Of a stretch of 64,000 nt of DNA, positions 58,302 through 64,000 are shown piece after piece; the first letter of the stretch is position 1, and the number at the start of each line of letters is the position of its first letter. The stretch spans positions 151,540 through 215,539 of the forward strand of contig NZ_BOQN01000050.1 in assembly GCF_018332695.1 (NCBI RefSeq). Reading direction: 5' to 3'. Position numbers and translations under genes: made by a program. Below the pieces are notes generated by a model that did no database searches, had not been told where the DNA came from, and saw only the letters and a list, made by a program, of their open reading frames with translations. The DNA is from Paractinoplanes toevensis (GTDB lineage: Bacteria; Actinomycetota; Actinomycetes; Mycobacteriales; Micromonosporaceae).

Positions 58302-60124
58302 TCGAGCCACGCAGCGAGGCGATCCGGCAGTTGCGGCGATCCCTCGTTCGCATCGACGCCGCCGACGGCACCATCGGCAGCGGCTTCTGGATCGGGCCCG
58401 ACTTGGTCCTGACCTGCGCCCATGTGGCCCCACGCGGACAGGTCGAGGTGGTCTGGCAGGGCAATCGCCTCCCCGGCGAGGTCAGCGAGGCGGCACCGGC
58501 CAAAGCCGGCCACCCGGACGAGCCGTGGCCCTATCCGGATCTCGCACTGATCACGGTTCCGCAGGCAACCGTCCACGACTGCGTCTGGCTCAGTGATCAG
58601 AGCATCCCGATCGCTACCCCGCTCTTCCTGCTCGGGCACTCCTCGATCTACAGCGCGGACCTGAAGTCGCACTCCGCGAACGGAAGTTACGCGGGGCCGC
58701 ACGGCGACGACGACGAGCTGTGGCGCTTCACCGGCGACGAGATCGCGCCCGGCATGTCCGGTGGACCGGTCCTGGACCTGGACCGGGGCGCGGTGTGCGC
58801 GGTGATCAAGACGAGCCGGGAGGTGGACAGCGAACGCGGTGGGCTGCTCGTTCCGCTTCGCGGGCTGCGGCGCCTGACCGAGGTGAACCAGGCGGGTCTG
58901 TGGCGTGCGCACGACCGGCACCACGCGCGGGGTTCGTGGATCGGCGTGCGGCGCGGGCTGGCCACCACCAGAACCAACACGCTGGACGCGGGCGAGGAGG
59001 CCGAGCTGCTCGAACTGATGACCCACCTGGAGAGCACTCCCGACCTGCTCTCCCTGTATTCCGATGCGGTGGCGCCGTCCACCGCCCTGCCGCCCGAGCC
59101 GATCAACAACCCCCGGCAGCTCTGCTATCAGCTGGCCGATCTCCTGGCCCGACCGGGCCAGCCGCACCCGCTGCTGCGCCTCGTGCACCGCCTCACCGAG
59201 AGCGAGCGGAATCCGGTTCAGGCGTCGTTGCGCGAGTGGGCCGTACGCGTAGCCGGTCGGCGCGGCGAGTACGAGGATCTCGAAAGATGGCGGCGGGACC
59301 TGGCCGGCACGCGCCCCCGGGAGATCGAACGTCCCTCGATCATCGTCCAGATCAAACCCACCGCCCTCGACCGCCATCGGTTCCTGCTCACCGTCTGGGT
59401 GCAGGAGCACGGCAACCGCGGCATGAAGGTCTACTGCGACGACGGTCAGGGTCGCGACCTGACCGGCACCCGCACGCTCGTCGCCCAGCTGTTGCGACCA
59501 CTCCTCAAACGCCTGCAGGGTTTCGCCGGCGTCGAGTTCGTGGTTCCGGAAGCCCTGTTCGACGAGGACTTCGAAAACCTCCTGGTCGGCAGGTTCTCCC
59601 GGTTGGGCCGCACCAATCCGGTCGCCATCCGGGACCTCGAGAGATTGTCCGACGACGAGACCTGGCACTCGTGGCACGAGCGCTGGCGGCGGCTGCACGA
59701 CGGGGCCGGCAGCGCGGAGTGGATCACCTGCGACGACCGGTCGACCTCCGACGAATTCGACGCCGGCCTGCGGCTGCGCCCCGAGATCGCGCTCCTCGGA
59801 TTGGCCCAGCAACCTCGGCAGTTCACCGAGGACGCGCTGGGCGTCGCGCTCTACGCCGGCGTGCCGGCCGCGGTGTGGAGCCGCGACACCTGCCCGGAAC
59901 ACCGATCCGGTGAGGCCGCCGACGAGTGCTCCGGCGACCGGTTCCGCCAGTCGGTGTCGCGATTTCTCGCGATCAGCCGGCTCGACGAGCTGCCCGACGT
60001 CATCCAGCAGATGCGCAACGCCGCAGCCGCCGGAAAGGAGCCGTCCGGCGCCAACGTGGTCCTTCTGTGGGACGACCCGGAACGCCGGCCCGAACCCGAT
60101 GCACCCCTCATCGAACTGGCGTGA
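58298..60124 (+). CDS. trypsin-like peptidase with EAD-like region and VMAP C-terminal domain
   Basis: A 608-residue cytoplasmic protein. Residues 1-215 are a trypsin-fold peptidase with an intact triad: H42 (LTCAHVAP), D81 (YPDLALI) and S154 (APGMSGGPV). Residues about 225-325 are helical and resemble an effector-associated domain (LLELMTHLESTPDLLSLYSD; PRQLCYQLADLLA). The rest (about 340-608), with RPSIIVQIKPTALDRHRFLL and VNLLW-like end GANVVLLWDDPERRPEPDAP, matches VMAP (vWA-MoxR-associated protein) C-terminal domains. In the ternary systems described by Aravind and colleagues, such proteins are effectors controlled by MoxR and vWA partners. Coupled to the TM protein upstream by ATGA and followed by MoxR 15 bp later. 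Confidence 0.87.
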   Translation: MIEPRSEAIRQLRRSLVRIDAADGTIGSGFWIGPDLVLTCAHVAPRGQVEVVWQGNRLPGEVSEAAPAKAGHPDEPWPYPDLALITVPQATVHDCVWLSDQSIPIATPLFLLGHSSIYSADLKSHSANGSYAGPHGDDDELWRFTGDEIAPGMSGGPVLDLDRGAVCAVIKTSREVDSERGGLLVPLRGLRRLTEVNQAGLWRAHDRHHARGSWIGVRRGLATTRTNTLDAGEEAELLELMTHLESTPDLLSLYSDAVAPSTALPPEPINNPRQLCYQLADLLARPGQPHPLLRLVHRLTESERNPVQASLREWAVRVAGRRGEYEDLERWRRDLAGTRPREIERPSIIVQIKPTALDRHRFLLTVWVQEHGNRGMKVYCDDGQGRDLTGTRTLVAQLLRPLLKRLQGFAGVEFVVPEALFDEDFENLLVGRFSRLGRTNPVAIRDLERLSDDETWHSWHERWRRLHDGAGSAEWITCDDRSTSDEFDAGLRLRPEIALLGLAQQPRQFTEDALGVALYAGVPAAVWSRDTCPEHRSGEAADECSGDRFRQSVSRFLAISRLDELPDVIQQMRNAAAAGKEPSGANVVLLWDDPERRPEPDAPLIELA

Positions 60125-60139
60125 CGGAATGGAGCACCG

Positions 60140-61114
60140 ATGACCGACTGGCACGTCTTCCGCGGCACCGGGACACCACACGACTGGGAGCTCCCGCCCG
60201 CGCCGCCGTGGCGGAACTTCAGTGCCGCGTCCAGCCTGCAACTGGACGAGGACGGCTGGTGGGACCGCAACCCCATCGACCTCGAGCGAGCCCGGACGTA
60301 CCAGCCCGAGGCGCGCGAGCTGGAGGCCCTCAACGTCGCGTTCTTCCTGCGCCGGCCACTGCTGATCACCGGCCCGCCGGGAACCGGGAAGTCGACGCTG
60401 CCCTACGCCGTCGCCTACGAGCTGGGTCTGGGGCCGGTCCTGCGCTGGCCGATCAACAGCCGATCGACCCTGCAGGAGGGCCTTTACCGGTACGACGCCA
60501 TCGGCCGCCTGCAGGACAGCAACCTGCCCGACGGTTCCCGCCAGACACCGGCCACCGTCGGGCAGTACATCCGGCTCGGACCGCTCGGCACCGCTCTTCT
60601 GCCGTTCGACCGGCCCCGGGTGCTGCTCATCGATGAAATCGACAAGAGCGACATCGACCTGCCGAACGACCTTCTCAACGTGCTGGAGGAAGGTGAGTAC
60701 CCGATTCCGGAGCTGATCCGCGGCGGCGCCCAGGGCGAGCGGGTGTTCGCGCACGGCCAGGAGGAACCGGTGCCGCTCGCCGGCGGAACCGTACGCTGCA
60801 GCACTTTCCCGATCGTCGTGCTCACCAGCAACGGCGAGCGGGACTTCCCGCCCGCCTTCCTCCGCCGGTGCATCCGGCTCGAACTGGCCGTGCCGACCGC
60901 CGACCGGCTCGCCCAGATCGTCGAGTCCCACCTCGGCCCGGCGTACCGGGAGCGTTCGGCCGACCTGATCGAGCATTTCCTGGCGCAGCGCGACTCGGCC
61001 CAGCTCTCCACCGACCAGCTGCTGAACGCCGTGTTCCTGACCATGAATATCGAGGTTCCGGACCGCGGTGGCCTGATCGACAGCGTCCTGCGCAGCCTCT
61101 CCTCCACGACGTGA
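60140..61114 (+). CDS. MoxR-family AAA+ ATPase of the VMAP system
   Basis: A 324-residue AAA+ ATPase. Walker A GPPGTGKST (78-86), Walker B LLIDEIDKSD (162-171), sensor-1 N231 in VVLTSNGERDF and arginine finger R242 in PPAFLRRC. The N-terminal YQPEARELEALNVAFFLRRP and the insertion LQEGLYRYDAIGRLQDSNLP are typical of the MoxR clade paired with VMAP proteins. It should remodel or gate the vWA/SAV_2336 partner or the trypsin effector using ATP. ATG 60140 lies 15 bp after the effector stop; the next gene starts inside its stop codon. Confidence 0.92.
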   Translation: MTDWHVFRGTGTPHDWELPPAPPWRNFSAASSLQLDEDGWWDRNPIDLERARTYQPEARELEALNVAFFLRRPLLITGPPGTGKSTLPYAVAYELGLGPVLRWPINSRSTLQEGLYRYDAIGRLQDSNLPDGSRQTPATVGQYIRLGPLGTALLPFDRPRVLLIDEIDKSDIDLPNDLLNVLEEGEYPIPELIRGGAQGERVFAHGQEEPVPLAGGTVRCSTFPIVVLTSNGERDFPPAFLRRCIRLELAVPTADRLAQIVESHLGPAYRERSADLIEHFLAQRDSAQLSTDQLLNAVFLTMNIEVPDRGGLIDSVLRSLSSTT

Positions 61115-64000
61115 CGATGCGTACCGACGGTCTCATCGCGGCCCTGCACGGCGCCGGTCTGGCCGTCGACTCGCTGGAGATCGCCGATGCATTGTGGTTG
61201 GCGGCCACCGTCGAGGGGCTGACCGCGCTGGGCACGAACGGGCTGGTAGCCGTTCCCCCGGTCACGCCGGTGATCCTGCCCCCGGACTCCCCCGGCGACG
61301 AACCCACCCTTGACCTGACCCCACCCGGCGACGCACCTCTACCGGCGGCCGAACCGGCGTTCGAGGGGATACCCCTCAACCTTCCGTCCGCCGGGGAGCC
61401 GGAGACGTTCGAGGTGACCGGCCACGCCGTGGCAGTCCGGCGGGCCACCGCCCTGCCGGCGCGAAGCACGCTGTTACGGGCGTTGAAACCCTTGAAGCGC
61501 CGGATCGACACCGGCCGGCCGGAGGTGCTCGACGAGGACGCGACCGCGCAGCGGATCGCCGACGGCGGGCCGTTCGTCCCGGTGCTGCGCCCCGCTCAGG
61601 AACGCTGGCTGGATGCCGTGGTGATCGTCGACTCGGCCCCGTCGATGGGACTCTGGACCGACGTCGCCGCCGAGCTTCAGCTGACCCTGCGGCAGCTCGG
61701 CGCGTTCCGTGACGTCCGGCTCTGGCGCCTGCTCGCGGGACCGGCGGGTGAGCTCGGCATCGTCCCGGAAAGGGCGTCCGATCAGGGGCTGCGCAGCCCC
61801 AGTGAACTGGTCGACTTCTCCGGCCGCCGGGTGTTCCTGGTGCTGACCGACGCGACCGCCGAGGCCTGGCGCAACGGTGCGGCGGCGAAGGTGCTGAGCG
61901 CGTGGGCCATGCGCGGATACGTGGCCATCGTCCAGCCACTGCCGGAGCGGCTCTGGCCCCGCACCGGCCTCCGCGTACGTAACGGGACCTTCCTGTCGTT
62001 CCGGCCCGGCACGTTCACCAGCGAGCAGACCTTCGTCGAGCGGCGCCGGCGGCCACGCGCACTCGCCGAGGCCGAGATACCGGTGCCGGTGGTCGAGATC
62101 GAGGCCGCCTGGTTCGCGTCGTGGTCGAGGTCGGTGGCCGGGGCCACCGACGGCGGGGTCGAGATGGCGGCCGCGATCATCTCCACCACGTCACGCGACG
62201 AGCCGGCACCGGCGCCGGATCTTCTGCCGGACAGCGCCGACAAGCTGGTCGAGCAGTTCTTCGCCACCGCCTCACCGGATGCCTGCCGGCTGGCCGTGTG
62301 CCTCGCCGCGACACCGATCGACCTTCAGGTGATCCAGCTGGTCCAGCGAGCGATGGTGCCGTCCTCCGGCCCGGCCCACGTCGCCGAGGTGCTGCTGTCC
62401 GGGCTGCTGCTGCGGATCGGCGCCGAGTCGAACGCGCTGTACCGCTTCAACTTCCGGCCCGGCGTCCGCGACCTGCTGCTGGACGAGCTGCGGGTATCGG
62501 ACATGCATCAGGTCCTGCGAGCCGTCTCCGACTACCTGGGCGAGAACGCGGGCCTGGCCAACGCGACGTTCGAGGCCATCGCCACGGTCGACGGCGGCGT
62601 GGACGTAGCGGTCGCGGACCGCCCGTTCGCCTGGATGCCGATGGAGCTGATCCAGCGGTTGGCCCCGTCCGTCCGGGATCCTGGACCTCAGTCGCCGTCG
62701 CTTCCCGACCCGGGCGAAGCCGCCTCTTCCGCTCCCCTCCAGATCGGTCGCGGGACGACCGTCGGCGACCGGTATCGCCTCGAGTGGCGTCTCGCGAGCG
62801 GCGGGACGGGCGACCTTTGGCGCAGCACCGACCTGGTGCTGGACCGGGTCGTCACCGTCAAGATCATGCCCCCGGGGTTGGTGGACGAGCCCGGCTTCGC
62901 CGAGCGGTTCGTCGGTGGTGCGCGCATCCTGTCCACGATCGAGAACCCGTACATCGTGCCCGTCTACGACTACGGCATCGACCAGCAGGTCGCGTTCCTG
63001 GTCACGAGGTACACCGTGGGTGAGACCCTGTCCCAGACCCTGGGCCAGGGCGGGAAGCTGACTCCGGAACGCACCATGCACCTGGTCGAGCAGGCGGCGA
63101 GCGCACTGCAGGCGGCACACGCCAAGGGCGTCATGCATGGCGATCTGGATCCCCAAACGGTTTTCGTGATCCCGGACGATGTGCTGGTGCTGACCGACTT
63201 CAACCTCGGTCAGGCGACGTTGTACAACACGGTCACACCGCCGAATGGGATACAGCCGCCCGGCTCGGCCGCCCACCTGTCCCCGGAGCGGGCCTCGGGT
63301 GGAGTGGCGACACCCGCCTCCGACATCTACGCCCTCGGAACGGTGGCCTACCAGTGCCTTTCCGGGCGCCCACCGTTCGAAGGCTCGTCGCCGGTGGAGG
63401 TCGCCATCAAACACGTGCAGGAGACACCGCCTCCGCTGCCCACCTCCGTCCCGCCGTCCGTACGCGCGGTCGTGGACCGCGCGCTGGCCAAGGACCCGGC
63501 CGACCGCTGGCCGTCCGCCTCGGCCATGGGCGCGGCCGCCCGCCAAGCCATCTCCGCGCCGGAACGACCGGCCCGTGGTCCGGCCGTCGTCGGCCCAGGA
63601 GTGACCCTCGGCGGCCGGTACCGGCTCGACGAGCTCGTCGCCAGGGGCGGTATGAGCGACATGTGGCGTGGCACCGACGAGGTGCTGGGCCGGAAGGTCG
63701 CTGTCAAAATCCTGCTCCCGGACCTGCTGGACGAGCCCGGCTTCGCCGAGCGGTTCCGCGGAGAGGCCCGCACCATGGCCACGATCAACCACCCCGGGGT
63801 CGTCGAGGTCTACGACTACGGCAGTGACCAGCAGCTCGCGTTCCTGGTGATGGAGCACGTCGAGGGCGACGCCCTGTCCCGCACGCTGAGCCGGGTCGGC
63901 CGGCTCACCCCGGCCCGCACGATGGCGCTGGTCGCCCAGGCCGCCGACGCGCTGCAGGCCGCGCACGCGAACGGCATCGTGCACCGCGACGTGAAACCCG
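61111..64000 (+). CDS. SAV_2336/vWA-like protein fused to two Ser/Thr kinase domains, C-terminus beyond edge
   Basis: Open without a stop to the window end (at least 960 residues). GTG 61111 overlaps the MoxR stop (GTGA); ATG 61117 is equally possible. Numbered from ATG 61117: about 110-520 form an SAV_2336-type region with a degenerate vWA/MIDAS loop (VDSAPSM, D172), LTDATAEAWRNG, and helices ending FRPGVRDLLLDELR. From about 543 a kinase fold keeps K582 (VTVKIM) but has HGDLDP (674-679) for HRDLKP, Thr681 for the Mg-binding Asn and DFN (694-696) for DFG, so it is probably a pseudokinase. From 829 a second kinase has K864 and an intact HRDVKP (956-961). It probably senses and phosphorylates system partners. 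Confidence 0.9.
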   Translation, partial: MTMRTDGLIAALHGAGLAVDSLEIADALWLAATVEGLTALGTNGLVAVPPVTPVILPPDSPGDEPTLDLTPPGDAPLPAAEPAFEGIPLNLPSAGEPETFEVTGHAVAVRRATALPARSTLLRALKPLKRRIDTGRPEVLDEDATAQRIADGGPFVPVLRPAQERWLDAVVIVDSAPSMGLWTDVAAELQLTLRQLGAFRDVRLWRLLAGPAGELGIVPERASDQGLRSPSELVDFSGRRVFLVLTDATAEAWRNGAAAKVLSAWAMRGYVAIVQPLPERLWPRTGLRVRNGTFLSFRPGTFTSEQTFVERRRRPRALAEAEIPVPVVEIEAAWFASWSRSVAGATDGGVEMAAAIISTTSRDEPAPAPDLLPDSADKLVEQFFATASPDACRLAVCLAATPIDLQVIQLVQRAMVPSSGPAHVAEVLLSGLLLRIGAESNALYRFNFRPGVRDLLLDELRVSDMHQVLRAVSDYLGENAGLANATFEAIATVDGGVDVAVADRPFAWMPMELIQRLAPSVRDPGPQSPSLPDPGEAASSAPLQIGRGTTVGDRYRLEWRLASGGTGDLWRSTDLVLDRVVTVKIMPPGLVDEPGFAERFVGGARILSTIENPYIVPVYDYGIDQQVAFLVTRYTVGETLSQTLGQGGKLTPERTMHLVEQAASALQAAHAKGVMHGDLDPQTVFVIPDDVLVLTDFNLGQATLYNTVTPPNGIQPPGSAAHLSPERASGGVATPASDIYALGTVAYQCLSGRPPFEGSSPVEVAIKHVQETPPPLPTSVPPSVRAVVDRALAKDPADRWPSASAMGAAARQAISAPERPARGPAVVGPGVTLGGRYRLDELVARGGMSDMWRGTDEVLGRKVAVKILLPDLLDEPGFAERFRGEARTMATINHPGVVEVYDYGSDQQLAFLVMEHVEGDALSRTLSRVGRLTPARTMALVAQAADALQAAHANGIVHRDVKP

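Overview
The window is 64 kb of very high-GC DNA with strong G/C preference at third codon positions, GTG and TTG starts, many four-base ATGA/GTGA gene overlaps and few long intergenic gaps. Its families (SAV_2336-type proteins, LVIVD and DUF305 proteins, DUF3152, an ArsR-ArsC fusion, CebR-like boxes, AA10 lytic polysaccharide monooxygenase, CBM2) point to a filamentous actinomycete. Micromonosporaceae such as Actinoplanes is my best guess, but the sequence alone does not prove the genus. No rRNA, tRNA, CRISPR array, intact transposon or phage module was seen.

Layout. 1-3 kb: a partial esterase divergent from a TetR regulator with three evenly spaced operators, an 18-bp tandem repeat block, a TSUP permease and a lipoprotein. 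3-12.5 kb: a carbohydrate locus. Substrate-binding lipoprotein, two permeases and a GH42 beta-galactosidase form one overlapping operon, divergent from a ROK regulator and followed by a GH3 glycosidase with its own promoter and two palindromic sites. 12.7-17.1 kb: SprT-like protein, NmrA-like reductase with TetR, a secreted AA10 LPMO carrying a perfect CebR box, and a decayed Rpn-type gene. 17.2-26.6 kb: housekeeping and accessory genes (GNAT, PhoU, LVIVD/DUF305 pair, DUF3152, DUF1349, AraC, methyltransferase, degenerate-GGDEF/EAL protein).

26.6-34 kb: an arsenic island of ten genes around one bidirectional promoter. Leftward: a 75-aa CC-repeat peptide, M28 peptidase, ArsR, ArsN1-like acetyltransferase, flavoprotein monooxygenase and MFS transporter. 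Rightward: ArsR, ArsR-ArsC fusion, aquaglyceroporin and thioredoxin-type ArsC. No ArsB or Acr3 pump is present, so export probably uses the aquaglyceroporin and the MFS protein. 34-39 kb: LtrA, an HD protein, and an ArsR-SulP-AraC operon behind a 20-bp palindrome. 39-46.4 kb: a six-gene operon for uptake and oxidative breakdown of an organosulfur-like compound (luciferase-type monooxygenase, acyl-CoA-dehydrogenase-like flavoprotein, peptide-type ABC importer).

46.4-57.7 kb: a LAL/LuxR regulator, an epoxide hydrolase, a frameshifted CBM2-metalloprotease gene behind a LacI-type palindrome, a lipoprotein, and a MacB-type efflux operon divergent from a two-component system whose response-regulator gene looks leaderless. 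57.7-64 kb (runs off the end): the most interesting locus, a VMAP-type ternary conflict or signalling system. It has a two-TM coiled-coil protein, a trypsin-EAD-VMAP protein, a MoxR AAA+ ATPase, and a SAV_2336/vWA-like protein fused to a degenerate kinase followed by an apparently active Ser/Thr kinase.
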